Origin: Betaproteobacteria bacterium
Lineage (GTDB): Bacteria > Pseudomonadota > Gammaproteobacteria > Burkholderiales > SG8-41
DNA length: 41,742 nucleotides
Direction: 5' to 3'
NCBI GenBank assembly: GCA_029863175.1
Contig: JAOTVX010000034.1
Coordinates: forward strand, 1 to 41,742
A model generated the notes under the pieces. The model saw nothing but the letters and a program-made list of their open reading frames with translations. It ran no database searches and was not told where the DNA came from. The stretch's first letter is position 1, and the number at the start of each line of letters is the position of its first letter. This document shows positions 1-8,389 of this stretch, in pieces. A program made the position numbers and the translations under genes.

Positions 1-1190
1 GGAGGGCTCTCGCCCTGAAGGTCACCGCTCTGGGGATTGGCGCTGGCGCTCTTCGAGACCCGCGCGCCGATGACGACCCGCTCGAAGCCGGAAAGACTCA
101 TTCCCGGCGCCATTGCCATCGAATCGTCGAGCACGAATTTGACCGGCAGCTCGGCCGCCTGCTTGCGCACGATCGCGAGCGGCATGCGCGGCCCTTCCGC
201 CGCCTGCGCGAAAATGAACACCGTGTCGCTCGGCGCGACGCGTGCGGCGAGCTCCGGCGCAAGCCGCACCGAGCCGCTCACGCGCCCGCCTGCAGCCGCG
301 CTCTTCGGCGGCGGGACGACGGCAGCAGAACGCGATCCGCCGGCACCCTTCCCCCCCATCGCCTGCGCTTCGGCGATGCTGCCCTGCACCGCACGCGCCG
401 TTTCCGAATCCGGCGGCACCAGGTTGGCGAGCCGCTGCCAGTAAGAAACCGCCGCGTTGAACTGCTTGTTCTCGAACGCGGCGGTGCCGGCGAGCGCCAG
501 GGCCTTCACGTTGTTGGGATCGATCGCGAGCGCGCGCTGGATGAGCGCTTCCGGCTCGCCCGAGAGCTTGCGGCCCTGTGCCATCGCGAGCGCATCGGCA
601 TGATCGGCGAGCAATTGCGCGCTGCCGGAAACTCGCGCGGTCGCCTCGGCATAGGCCGCGGCGGCCTCCTTGAAGCGACTAAGCGCTACATAAGAGCGCG
701 CGAGCATGACCCAGCCCTCGGCATTGTCGGGCTCGGCCTTGAGCCGCGCCGCCAGCCCCTCGACCATGACTTCGACCTGCTTCGCGTCAAGGCCGTGGGC
801 CCCCGCTTCCGCGACGCGCTCCGGAACGAGACCGTCCGGATTGCCCACGGCGAGATACAGGCTCGTCGCGGCGACTGGTACCGCGATCGCAACCACCACG
901 GCGGCGATCCAGCCGCGCGCGCGGCCGATCTCGGCTGTTACGTCGGGTGCTCCGGTATCTTCGAGCAGACGGCGCTCGATCTCACGGCGGGCTTCGTCAT
1001 AGCGGTCGCGGCTCAACGTGCCGGCAGTAAGGTCCGATTCCAGCTCCTGCAGCTGATCGCGGTACACGTTCACATTGACCGCGCCGCGGGAAATCTGCTG
1101 CGCCGGCCGCGCCCCGTGCAAGAGCGGCGGCAGCACGAACAGCAACGCTGCGGCGATCAGCAACCCGGCGATGACCCAGAACCAGATCAT
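1..1190 (-). CDS. ccmI: CcmI, cytochrome c maturation TPR protein (3' end cut off)
   Basis: CcmI is the apocytochrome c chaperone of System I; it presents the substrate to CcmF/CcmH for haem ligation. The reading frame is open from the ATG at 1190 to the window edge, about 396 codons. It begins MIWFWVIAGLLIAAAL, a membrane anchor, followed by a conserved N-terminal stretch (VNVYRDQLQELE) and a second hydrophobic segment near residues 80-100. TPR-like helical repeats follow (for example FENKQFNAAVSYWQRLA). The C-terminal domain typical of betaproteobacterial CcmI is visible up to the edge (LDDSMAMAPG, ARVSKSA). The start overlaps the ccmH stop as ATGA, so translation is probably coupled. Only the last residues and the stop codon are missing. 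Confidence 0.9.
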   Translation of the reverse strand, partial: MIWFWVIAGLLIAAALLFVLPPLLHGARPAQQISRGAVNVNVYRDQLQELESDLTAGTLSRDRYDEARREIERRLLEDTGAPDVTAEIGRARGWIAAVVVAIAVPVAATSLYLAVGNPDGLVPERVAEAGAHGLDAKQVEVMVEGLAARLKAEPDNAEGWVMLARSYVALSRFKEAAAAYAEATARVSGSAQLLADHADALAMAQGRKLSGEPEALIQRALAIDPNNVKALALAGTAAFENKQFNAAVSYWQRLANLVPPDSETARAVQGSIAEAQAMGGKGAGGSRSAAVVPPPKSAAAGGRVSGSVRLAPELAARVAPSDTVFIFAQAAEGPRMPLAIVRKQAAELPVKFVLDDSMAMAPGMSLSGFERVVIGARVSKSASANPQSGDLQGESP

Positions 1191-1657
1191 CGCGGCCCGC
1201 CTTCGCCGCCCTTGAGCAGCGCCTCGGCACGCGAACGCTCGGCGTCACTCAGCGCGGCGGGCGCTTCCGCCCGGCGGCGATTCAGTCGCCGCACGAGCAT
1301 GCCGATACCGAGCACGGCGAGCAGCAGCGGGCCGAGCCACAAGAGCAGCGTAGTCGCTTTTACCGGCGGGCGGTAGAGCACGAAGTCACCGTAGCGCGCG
1401 ACCATGAAATCGATCACGTCCCGCTCGCTCTTGCCGCTTTTCAACTGCTCGCGGACCTGGTTTCTGAGATCGACCGCGAGGTCGGCGTTGGAGTCGGCGA
1501 TCGTCTGGTTCTGGCACACGAGGCAGCGCAGCTCCTCGGCAAGCCGCATGACCCGTTTCTCGAGTTGCGGATCGGCGGCGACCGGCGCGGCCTCGCGCGC
1601 GTGGCCGGGCAGCGCGCCCAAGAAAAGCAAGAACAAAAGGAGCAGTCTAGTTTTCAC
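1187..1657 (-). CDS. ccmH: CcmH, apocytochrome c thiol oxidoreductase
   Basis: CcmH keeps the CXXCH cysteines of apocytochrome c reduced and works with CcmF and CcmI in haem ligation. The 156-residue product has a signal peptide (residues 1-20), then a small periplasmic domain with the family signature LRCLVCQNQ (two redox cysteines) and DLRNQVREQL. A single C-terminal membrane helix at about residues 102-122 is followed by a short cytoplasmic tail. This is the short CcmH form; the TPR part is the separate ccmI gene downstream. It overlaps ccmG by 11 nt and ccmI by 4 nt. The family assignment is secure. Confidence 0.96.
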   Translation of the reverse strand: MKTRLLLLFLLFLGALPGHAREAAPVAADPQLEKRVMRLAEELRCLVCQNQTIADSNADLAVDLRNQVREQLKSGKSERDVIDFMVARYGDFVLYRPPVKATTLLLWLGPLLLAVLGIGMLVRRLNRRRAEAPAALSDAERSRAEALLKGGEGGPR

Positions 1658-2210
1658 GGTTTAACTCGGCGACGAGCGGCAGAACCTTGTCCTTCACGAT
1701 CGCGGGAGTCACCACGCCGATGCGCTTGTAGCGGATCACGCCGCGCTTGTCGATGACATAGGTCTCCGGCACGCCGTAGACGCCGTAGTCGATGCCGACG
1801 CGGCCTTTGATGTCGTAGGCCGAGAGCTGGTACGGGTCGCCGAACTGCGCAAGCCACCTGATGCCATCCTCGCGCTTGTCCTTGTAGTTGAGCCCGATGA
1901 TGGGCACGACGCCCGACCGCTGCAATTCGACCAGTACCGGGTGCTCCTCGCGGCAGGACACGCACCACGACGCCCACACGTTCAACATCCACACCTTGCC
2001 CAGCATGTCCTTCTGCGAGAACGTCTTCTCAGGCGCGTGCAGCTGCGGCAGCTCGAAATGCGGCGCCGGCTTGTTGATGAGCGGCGAGGGCACCTCGCGC
2101 GGATTGAGGTTTAAGCCGATGCCAAGCAACAGCGCGAGCGCGAGAAACACGCCCAGCGGCAGCATGAAGCGCATCATCGAAGGTCTTGGCTGCGACACGA
2201 TCTCGGACAT
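1647..2210 (-). CDS. ccmG: CcmG (DsbE), thioredoxin-like thiol:disulfide oxidoreductase
   Basis: A membrane-anchored periplasmic thioredoxin that passes electrons to CcmH and apocytochrome c. From the ATG at 2210 the protein has 187 residues: an N-terminal membrane helix (about 15-33), then a thioredoxin fold with active site WCVSC (C83, C86) and the CcmG-type cis-Pro region GVPETYVID. An upstream in-frame codon at 2309 would add 33 low-complexity residues lying inside ccmF. The start at 2210, 4 nt after the ccmF stop, fits the normal length and is preferred. Position within the ccm operon supports the role. Confidence 0.95.
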   Translation of the reverse strand: MSEIVSQPRPSMMRFMLPLGVFLALALLLGIGLNLNPREVPSPLINKPAPHFELPQLHAPEKTFSQKDMLGKVWMLNVWASWCVSCREEHPVLVELQRSGVVPIIGLNYKDKREDGIRWLAQFGDPYQLSAYDIKGRVGIDYGVYGVPETYVIDKRGVIRYKRIGVVTPAIVKDKVLPLVAELNREN

Positions 2211-2214
2211 CGGC

Positions 2215-4209
2215 TTAACCCGCGGGGGATGCTTCCGTGGCTTGCGCGCTCGCGGGCTCGTGCAATGCGCTGCGCGCGCCCACCCGGTAGCGCCGGTCGC
2301 TCGCCGCAAGCACCCCGCCCAGCGCCATGATCACGCAGCCGATCCAGATCCAGTTCACGAACGGCTTGTACCAGATGCGCACGATCCACGTGCCGGGGGA
2401 AACCTCCTCGCCCATCGCGACGTAGAGGTCGCGCGTGATACCGCGGTTGATCGCGGCCTCGGTCATCGGCATATTCTGCACGGTGTAGATGCGTTTCTCG
2501 GGGTGAAGCGTCGCCATGCGCTTGCCTTCGCGGCTCACTTCGATCGTGCCGCGCGCGGCGACGTAGTTCGGCCCCTTAATCTGGGTCGCACCGCCGAAAC
2601 TGAACTCGTGACCCGCAAGCGTCGTCACGTCGCCCGGGGCCATTTTCACGTCGGTCTCGCCCTGGTAACCATTGACGAGCGTCACGCCGACGGTAAACAC
2701 CGCGACACCGATGTGCGCGATAACCATGCCATAGTAGCTGCGCGACGAGCTCCGTAACCGCTCGATGAAAGTCGGGGCGCCGGCGCCCGGTTTAACCCGC
2801 TGCCACAGATGGTAGGCGCTGGTGGCAACGATCCAGGCTGCGAGCAGCAGCCCCAGGCTCACCATCCACGACCAGCGCCCGAGAGCGAAGGGCAAGAGCA
2901 CGGCGACCACGACGCTGACGCCCGCCGCCCAGCGCAGGCGCGTTGCCAGATCGGGCAGGTTCGCGCTTTTCCAGCGCGCTAGGGGCCCCAAGCCGAGCAG
3001 GAACAGCGCCGGCGCCATCAGCGGCACGAAGACGGACTCGAAGTACGGCGGCCCCACCGAGATCTTGCCCAGCCCCAGCGCATCGAGCGCGAGCGGGTAG
3101 AGCGTGCCGAGCATCACCGTGCCCGCGGCCACCACCAGCAGCACGTTGTTGGTGAGCAGCGCTGCTTCGCGCGAGACGAGGTCGAAGGCGCCGCCGAGGC
3201 CCACGCGCGGCGCGCGCCAGGCAAAAAGCGCGAGCGACGTGCCAATCACCAAGACGAGGAAACCCAGAATGAAAATGCCGCGCTTGGGATCGGTGGCGAA
3301 GGCGTGCACCGAGGTGAGCACGCCGGAGCGCACCAGGAACGTGCCGAGGAGCGAGAGGGAGAAGGCGAGGATTGCGAGCAGCACCGTCCAGCTCTTGAAC
3401 GAGCCGCGCTTCTCGGTTACCGCGAGCGAATGAATGAGCGCGGTGCCCACCAGCCACGGCATGAAGGAAGCGTTCTCCACCGGGTCCCAGAACCACCAGC
3501 CGCCCCAGCCAAGCTCGTAGTACGCCCAGAAGCTGCCGAGCGCGATGCCGAGCGTGAGGAACAACCACGCCACCGTGGTCCACGGGCGCGACCAGCGCGC
3601 CCACGCCGCGTCGAGCCGGCCCGACAACAAGGCGGCGATGGCGAACGCGAACGCCACCGAAAACCCGACGTAGCCCATGTAGAGCATCGGCGGGTGGAAG
3701 ATCATGCCCGCGTCCTGCAGCAGCGGGTTGAGATCGCGACCGTCCAGAGCCGCCGGCACCAGGCGGTCGAACGGGTTCGACGTGAACAGCATGAAGGCGA
3801 GAAAGCCGACGCTGATCAATCCCATCACGCCCAGCACGCGGGCGACCATGTCGTCGGGCAGCCGCCGGCTGAACGCCGAGACCGCCACGCTCCACCCCGT
3901 GAGCATCAGCGTCCACAGCAGGAGCGAGCCCTCGTGGCTGCCCCAGGTCGCGGCGATGCGGTACTGCAGCGGCAGCGACGAGTTGGAGTTTGACGCGACG
4001 TTGATGACCGAAAAGTCGTTGACGACGAAGAGCGAGGTGAGGAAGCCGAAAGCGAGCGCGACGAACACGAACTGGCCCTGCGCCGCAGGCCGCGCGACCG
4101 CCATCCACGCCGCGTTGCCGCGCGCCGCGCCGATGAGCGGCAGCAACCCCTGCGCCAACGCGAGGCACAGCGCCAGCACCAGCGCGAATTGTCCGAGCTC
4201 CGGGATCAT
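2215..4209 (-). CDS. ccmF: CcmF, haem lyase subunit
   Basis: CcmF is the polytopic core of the haem ligation complex; it takes haem from holo-CcmE and attaches it to apocytochrome c. The 664-residue product has many hydrophobic helices and the haem-handling WWD domain at about residues 234-252 (WGGWWFWDPVEN). Conserved histidines include FHPP (H172) and H260, likely haem ligands by analogy to characterised CcmF. Length is normal for the family. The ATG shares one base with the ccmE stop (TGATG), indicating translational coupling. A 474-codon open frame on the same strand within this gene is a high-GC shadow. Confidence 0.97.
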   Translation of the reverse strand: MIPELGQFALVLALCLALAQGLLPLIGAARGNAAWMAVARPAAQGQFVFVALAFGFLTSLFVVNDFSVINVASNSNSSLPLQYRIAATWGSHEGSLLLWTLMLTGWSVAVSAFSRRLPDDMVARVLGVMGLISVGFLAFMLFTSNPFDRLVPAALDGRDLNPLLQDAGMIFHPPMLYMGYVGFSVAFAFAIAALLSGRLDAAWARWSRPWTTVAWLFLTLGIALGSFWAYYELGWGGWWFWDPVENASFMPWLVGTALIHSLAVTEKRGSFKSWTVLLAILAFSLSLLGTFLVRSGVLTSVHAFATDPKRGIFILGFLVLVIGTSLALFAWRAPRVGLGGAFDLVSREAALLTNNVLLVVAAGTVMLGTLYPLALDALGLGKISVGPPYFESVFVPLMAPALFLLGLGPLARWKSANLPDLATRLRWAAGVSVVVAVLLPFALGRWSWMVSLGLLLAAWIVATSAYHLWQRVKPGAGAPTFIERLRSSSRSYYGMVIAHIGVAVFTVGVTLVNGYQGETDVKMAPGDVTTLAGHEFSFGGATQIKGPNYVAARGTIEVSREGKRMATLHPEKRIYTVQNMPMTEAAINRGITRDLYVAMGEEVSPGTWIVRIWYKPFVNWIWIGCVIMALGGVLAASDRRYRVGARSALHEPASAQATEASPAG

Positions 4210-4688
4210 CAGTCACCTCTTGTCGTTTGCGGCGGCGCGATTAGCGTGTCTGCGCCGGGCGGCTTCCCGGCATGCGCCTTGGCAACCGCCTCGGCCGCTG
4301 CCGGCGGCATGTAATTCTCGTCGTGCTTGGCGAGCACCTCGCTTGCGCGGAACACTCCGTTCTCGAGACGCCCCTGGGTGACGACGCCCTTGCCTTCGCG
4401 GAACAGATCAGGCAGCACGCCGCGGTAGAACACCGGGATGCTCTTTGCCGTGTCGGTCACGACGAAGCGCACGGTGACGCCGTCAGGCTCGCGCTTCACG
4501 CTGCCGACCTCGACCAGCCCGCCGACACGGAAGGTGCGGCCCTGCGGCGCCTCGTTCGCGGCAACCTGCGTCGGCGTGAAGAAGAACACCAGATTCTTCT
4601 GGAACGCGGAGAGCACGAGGGCGGCCGCCACCGCCAGCGCCGCGACGCCCCCGGCGATCATCGCCATGCGTTTATGTCGTGGTTTCAT
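4209..4688 (-). CDS. ccmE: CcmE, periplasmic haem chaperone
   Basis: CcmE binds haem covalently through a histidine after CcmABCD action and delivers it to CcmF. The 159-residue product has an N-terminal signal anchor (residues 9-28) and an OB-fold domain with [11 protein letters not shown]. The diagnostic motif [11 protein letters not shown] is present, with H122 as the predicted haem-attachment residue and Y126 as the nearby ligand. It lies between ccmD (8 nt upstream) and ccmF (1-nt overlap). Confidence 0.97.
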   Translation of the reverse strand: MKPRHKRMAMIAGGVAALAVAAALVLSAFQKNLVFFFTPTQVAANEAPQGRTFRVGGLVEVGSVKREPDGVTVRFVVTDTAKSIPVFYRGVLPDLFREGKGVVTQGRLENGVFRASEVLAKHDENYMPPAAAEAVAKAHAGKPPGADTLIAPPQTTRGD

Positions 4689-4696
4689 GAAGTTGC

Positions 4697-4855
4697 TTAC
4701 CCCTTGCCGCCCAAACGTTCAAGTATGCCGCGTCGCCGCAGGACCAGCAATACGATTTCGACCACGATAAGACCCGCCGCAACGGCGTACGATCCCCAGA
4801 CGTAGAGCGCGTAACCGCCCATCGCGAAGAAATTGCTCCAGCTTCCCCAGTTCAC
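4697..4855 (-). CDS. ccmD: CcmD, small haem exporter protein
   Basis: A 52-residue single-helix membrane protein that helps release holo-CcmE from the CcmABC complex. The sequence shows the family pattern: [18 protein letters not shown], one membrane helix at about 13-38, then a basic tail ([14 protein letters not shown]). I place the start at the GTG at 4855, which overlaps the ccmC stop as GTGA. An ATG at 4822 would remove the conserved tryptophan-rich start. A much longer open frame upstream on this strand is a shadow of ccmC. Confidence 0.88.
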   Translation of the reverse strand: MNWGSWSNFFAMGGYALYVWGSYAVAAGLIVVEIVLLVLRRRGILERLGGKG

Positions 4856-5598
4856 GCGCGGCTCCCCAGGTGCTCCGCCACCCAGTCGCTGTTGCGCTCG
4901 CGTTCCAGGATGATGCAGCGCACGCGCATCATGGCGGAAGCGATGCTGTAGAACCAGAAGGCGAACGCCATGATGATCATGCCGGCGAACATCGTTGCCG
5001 CCATCGTTGGCGCGCCGGTCAGGCTGACCGAGGCGCCCTGATGCAGCGTGTTCCACCATTTGACAGAGAAATAAATGATCGGAATGTTGACCACCCCAAC
5101 GAGCGCCAGCACGGCGCCGGCGCGATCCGCGCGCCGCGGGTCGTCGATCGCGGCCTGCAAGGCCAGGAAACCGAAGTAAAGAAACAGCAGGATCAGCTCG
5201 GAGGTCAGGCGCGCATCCCACACCCACCAGGTGCCCCAGGTCGGCTTGCCCCACAGCGAGCCGGTCCAGAGCGCGATGAAGGTAAACAGGGCCCCCGTCG
5301 GCGCGAGCGCGCTGGCCATCATGCCGGATAACCGGGTGTTGAAGGCGAGTCCGATGCCGGCCCAGAAGGCCATTACGAGGTAGATGAACATCGACATCCA
5401 GGCGGCGGGAACGTGGATGAAGATGATGCGGTAGGCCTCGCCCTGCTGTTGATCGGTCGGCGCCACGAAGAAAGCAATGTACAGGCCGACGACACAGAAC
5501 ACCGCTGCCAAGAGGCCGAAGCCACCCGCGAGCGTTCTCGCCAACGGATAGAACGTCTGTGGCGAGGCGTACTTGAACCAGTTGATCCGACTGCTCAT
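4852..5598 (-). CDS. ccmC: CcmC, haem transport and handling membrane protein
   Basis: CcmC binds haem at the outer face of the membrane and presents it to CcmE. The 248-residue protein has six predicted membrane helices and the WWD motif WGTWWVWDARLTS at about residues 121-133. The two flanking histidines expected as haem ligands are seen: H62 (IIFIHVPAAW) and H186 (WWNTLHQGAS). It lies 15 nt downstream of ccmB and overlaps ccmD by 4 nt. Confidence 0.97.
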   Translation of the reverse strand: MSSRINWFKYASPQTFYPLARTLAGGFGLLAAVFCVVGLYIAFFVAPTDQQQGEAYRIIFIHVPAAWMSMFIYLVMAFWAGIGLAFNTRLSGMMASALAPTGALFTFIALWTGSLWGKPTWGTWWVWDARLTSELILLFLYFGFLALQAAIDDPRRADRAGAVLALVGVVNIPIIYFSVKWWNTLHQGASVSLTGAPTMAATMFAGMIIMAFAFWFYSIASAMMRVRCIILERERNSDWVAEHLGSRA

Positions 5599-5613
5599 GA
5601 CGACCGACGGCTC

Positions 5614-6282
5614 CTACTCGAAGGCGATGCGCAGCGAAACCGCCACCACCCAAGGGGCGAATGCGGCCGCCACAACCAGGAAAGCGCCCAGCAACGAAAG
5701 ATGCGCGCCCGCGCCCAACCCAGCTGCAGCCGCATCCAGGGCGCCTGCGCCAACGATCAGCACGGGAATGTAGAGCGGCAGGACCAGCAGCGCCAGCAGC
5801 GCGCCGCCGCCGCGCAGCCCCAGCGTCAGCGCCGCGCCGATCGCGCCGATCAGGCTTAGCGCGGGCGTTCCAAGCAGTAAGGATAGCATCAACTCGCCGA
5901 AAAATTCTTGAGGCAAATCAAATTGTAACGCGAGGACGGGTGCCAGCAGGACGAGCGGGAGCCCGGTGATCAGCCAGTGCGCGAGTACCTTGGCCGCGAC
6001 GATGATGCTCAGTGGCGTTGCGCTCAACAGCATTTGCTCCAGCGTGCCGTCGGCATGATCCTGCGAAAACACGCGGCTCAACGCGAGCATCGAGGCCAGC
6101 AGCGCCGCCACCCAGATCACGCCCGGCGCGATCGTCCGCAGCAGCGCCGGTTCGGGTCCCACCCCGAGCGGAAACAGGCTCACCACGATCACGAAGAACA
6201 GCAGCACGGTGAGGACATCGGAACGCCGCCGCATCGCGAGCAGCAGGTCGCGCCGAATGACGCGGAGAACGATCTCTAGCAT
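5614..6282 (-). CDS. ccmB: CcmB, haem exporter ABC permease
   Basis: The membrane subunit that pairs with the CcmA ATPase; ATP hydrolysis drives release of holo-CcmE from CcmC. The 222-residue product has six hydrophobic segments. It shows the family sequence FSQDHADGTLEQMLLS near residues 70-90, which is the contact region with the ATPase. Normal length. It is separated from ccmA by 296 bp of repeats, unlike the tight spacing of the rest of the operon, so ccmB and the genes after it may depend on read-through or on a promoter in that gap. Confidence 0.96.
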   Translation of the reverse strand: MLEIVLRVIRRDLLLAMRRRSDVLTVLLFFVIVVSLFPLGVGPEPALLRTIAPGVIWVAALLASMLALSRVFSQDHADGTLEQMLLSATPLSIIVAAKVLAHWLITGLPLVLLAPVLALQFDLPQEFFGELMLSLLLGTPALSLIGAIGAALTLGLRGGGALLALLVLPLYIPVLIVGAGALDAAAAGLGAGAHLSLLGAFLVVAAAFAPWVVAVSLRIAFE

Positions 6283-6371
6283 GGCATGATGCGTAACGGC
6301 TGATGGCCGATGCTCGACGCAGCAGGTTTGTGACCAGACGCTGCCTCAAAAACCGATTTAGAGCCGCCCAT

Positions 6372-6451
6372 CCTCATCCCCTCCCCTTCTCCCAAGGGAG
6401 AAGGGAAGTGTGTGTCACCCCTCTCCTCTCGGGAGAGGGGCGGGGGTGAGG
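6372..6451. repeat. Palindromic element with two hairpins and outer arms
   Basis: Two near-adjacent hairpins lie between ccmA and ccmB. The first is a perfect 10-bp stem with a 2-nt loop, CCCTTCTCCC / GGGAGAAGGG, at 6384-6405. The second is a 9-bp stem, CCCCTCTCC / GGAGAGGGG, at 6418-6440. They are enclosed by matching outer arms (CCTCATCCCC at 6372 and GGGGGTGAGG at 6442, one mismatch), giving a three-way junction. It resembles dispersed palindromic elements common in proteobacteria. No U-tract follows either stem, so it is not a standard terminator. Confidence 0.7.
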
Positions 6452-6459
6452 GTTTGGAT

Positions 6460-6550
6460 GCCGATAAACGCCGATAAGATCGAAAGACGATCATTTCTCG
6501 CGGTTCTCTATCTGCGTTCATCTGCGTTCATCTGCGTTTATCTGCGGTTA
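6460..6550. repeat. Period-10 inverted array pair between ccmA and ccmB
   Basis: The left arm holds two 10-bp units, GCCGATAAAC and GCCGATAAGA (6460-6479). The right arm holds four units, TCTGCGTTCA twice, TCTGCGTTTA, then TCTGCGGTTA (6511-6550). The reverse complement of the right arm (GCAGATAAAC-type units) matches the left arm with one base change per unit, so the two arms are inverted copies of one family. Confidence 0.75.
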
Positions 6551-6578
6551 GGATCGGTTCTTGATTTTGAAGGGGGAG

Positions 6579-7211
6579 CTAAACAACGCCGGCGCCGAGG
6601 TCGACGCGCAGGGAGACCGCGGCGGCAATTTCGAGCTCGACGTGGGTGGTGTAAACGACAGCGGCTCCGCGCGCGACGTGGCCGGCGAGCAGCGCCTGCA
6701 CGATGTCCACGGCATCCGCATCGAGCGCGGTAAAGGGCTCGTCGAGGATCCACAGCGGCGATTGCCCGCTCAGCGCAAGCCGCGCGAGGGCGACGCGCCG
6801 CCGCTGTCCCTGTGAGAGCACGCGCGCGGGCCGGTGCTCGCTGCCCGCGATTCCAAGCTGATCGAGCGCCGCGCGCAACGGCGCGGCAGCTACCTTGTGT
6901 CCGCCGAGCGCGCAGGCAATGGAGAGGTTTTCCGCTGCCGTGAGATCGTCCTTGATGGCGTTGGCATGCCCGATGTAGACCAGCCGGCCCCAAAACTCCT
7001 CGCGCAGGCGCCGGATGTCCTCGCCGCGCCAGCGCACGGATCCGTGAGCCGGCGCCAGCAGGCCGCAGAGAATTCGCAGCAGGCTTGTCTTTCCGCTGCC
7101 ATTCGCGCCGGCGATGCGCAGCAGCTCGCCGCCGCGCAGCCTGAAGTCAAGTCCGCTGAACAGCGTGTACTCACCTCGCACGCACCGGAGATCAACCGCC
7201 TCTAGCATCAA
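6579..7211 (-). CDS. ccmA: CcmA, haem exporter ABC ATPase
   Basis: The ATP-binding subunit of CcmABCD. The 210-residue protein has Walker A GANGSGKTS (35-43), an ABC signature LSQGQRRR (132-139), Walker B LWILDEP (153-159) with catalytic E158, and the switch histidine in TTHVE. It is the first gene of the ccm operon. It starts 22 nt from birA, which is transcribed the other way, so the promoters of both genes must lie in or next to each other's 5' coding ends. Confidence 0.96.
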   Translation of the reverse strand: MMLEAVDLRCVRGEYTLFSGLDFRLRGGELLRIAGANGSGKTSLLRILCGLLAPAHGSVRWRGEDIRRLREEFWGRLVYIGHANAIKDDLTAAENLSIACALGGHKVAAAPLRAALDQLGIAGSEHRPARVLSQGQRRRVALARLALSGQSPLWILDEPFTALDADAVDIVQALLAGHVARGAAVVYTTHVELEIAAAVSLRVDLGAGVV

Positions 7212-7233
7212 TCCGTTATTCTATACCTCTGCG

Positions 7234-8253
7234 ATGAGACCCTTAACCGCGCATGTGCTCAAGCTCCTCGCCGACGCCGAGTTTCATTCGGGCGAGGGCC
7301 TCGCCGACGCGCTCGAGATATCGCGCGGCAGTATCTGGCATGCGATTCGCGAGCTCGAGGCGCTCGGGCTTGATGTCTATAAGGTGCCAGGCCGCGGGTA
7401 TCGTCTCTCGCAGCCGGTATCGCTACTCGATGCCGCTCAGGTCGAGCATTACCTCGGGGTGCTGGCTCCGCGCTTCGCGCTCGAGCTGTGCACCAGCGTA
7501 GACTCGACCAACTCGCGATTGCTCGCACGCGCGGCGCAGGGCGCAGGCGCGGCGACGGTGGTCGCCGCTGAATGGCAAAGCGGCGGGCGCGGCCGCCTCG
7601 GGCGGGCCTGGCACTCCGCCATCGGCGGCGGCCTCGTGTTCTCGCTGCTATGGCGTTTTGGGCGCGGCGCCGGCGCGCTCGCGGGCCTGAGCCTTGCGAC
7701 CGGCGTTGCGGTGGCGCGCGGGGTGGAGGCGCTGGGTGCCAGCGGGATCGAGCTGAAATGGCCGAACGACGTGCTCTGGGGCGGGCGCAAGCTCGCCGGA
7801 ATTCTGATCGAGCTTCAGGGCGACGCTCTTGGGCCCACGGTGGCCGTGATCGGCATCGGCATCAACGTGCGTCTCTCGGCGGCGGACCACGGCAGGATCG
7901 GGCAGCCGGCAACGGACCTCGCGGCTGCGTGCGGCGCGGTGCCGGATCGCAACGTCGCGCTCGCGCGCTTGCTGACGGAGCTGCATCGCACGCTCGATGC
8001 GTTCGGGGAGAACGGGTTCGTGCCCCTGCGCACTGAATGGCAGCGGCGCCACGCGCACCAAGATCGGCGCGTGACGTTATCGCTGCCGGGCGGCGTTACG
8101 GCGTCCGGTTACGCGCGCGGGGCCGGGGAAGACGGCTCGCTCTTGCTCGAAACGCGGGCGGGTATCCAGCGCTACCACAGCGGCGAGATCAGCCTGCGAT
8201 CCGCGTCCGATGGAAAATCAAAGGCAATTCAAGCCGCTGATGAACGCCGGTAA
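7234..8253 (+). CDS. birA: BirA, biotin-[acetyl-CoA-carboxylase] ligase / probable biotin repressor
   Basis: BirA activates biotin to biotinyl-AMP and transfers it to the carboxylase carrier lysine. The 339-residue protein has an N-terminal winged helix (residues 8-60, ISRGSIWHAIREL), so it can probably also bind an operator. The ligase core shows GRGRLGR (118-124), KWPNDV (175-180) and the catalytic-region lysine in GRKLAG. A C-terminal SH3-like domain follows. The ATG at 7234 is preferred; the frame is open further upstream but that part overlaps ccmA and is not BirA-like. The last roughly 15 residues, after the expected end, are encoded by period-10 repeat sequence that also provides the stop codon. 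Confidence 0.95.
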   Translation: MRPLTAHVLKLLADAEFHSGEGLADALEISRGSIWHAIRELEALGLDVYKVPGRGYRLSQPVSLLDAAQVEHYLGVLAPRFALELCTSVDSTNSRLLARAAQGAGAATVVAAEWQSGGRGRLGRAWHSAIGGGLVFSLLWRFGRGAGALAGLSLATGVAVARGVEALGASGIELKWPNDVLWGGRKLAGILIELQGDALGPTVAVIGIGINVRLSAADHGRIGQPATDLAAACGAVPDRNVALARLLTELHRTLDAFGENGFVPLRTEWQRRHAHQDRRVTLSLPGGVTASGYARGAGEDGSLLLETRAGIQRYHSGEISLRSASDGKSKAIQAADERR

Positions 8254-8257
8254 GATC
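8233..8257. repeat. Period-10 repeat arm at the birA 3' end
   Basis: A short diverged arm related to GCCGATGAACGCCGATAAGA. It encodes the last BirA residues and its TAA stop. The same words occur at 6460 and 9967. Confidence 0.5.
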
Positions 8258-8277
8258 AACGGAAAAAAAGCGATGGC

Positions 8278-8371
8278 CACAGAGATCACAGAGAACACAG
8301 AGATTTGAAATGCGAAGACCGATTTGCTTCATATCCTCGCCTTTCTCTGTGAACTCTGTGTTCTCTGTGGC
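8278..8371. repeat. Period-9 inverted array pair between birA and coaX
   Basis: The left arm has three 9-bp units, CACAGAGAT, CACAGAGAA and CACAGAGAT (8278-8304). The right arm has CTCTGTGAA, CTCTGTGTT and CTCTGTGGC (8345-8371). The arms are inverted copies and could form a long imperfect stem over a 40-nt loop. The element fills most of the 136-bp gap. Confidence 0.8.
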
Positions 8372-8389
8372 TAGATTTCAGGTTTTCGA

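Noticed and set aside
2792..4216. 474-codon open frame on the minus strand within ccmF
   Set aside because: Same-strand shadow of ccmF in another frame; Arg/Ala/Gly-rich translation with no conserved motifs.
8278..8371. Possible CRISPR-like array
   Set aside because: Units are 9 bp, contiguous and without spacers; arms are inverted. Not a CRISPR.
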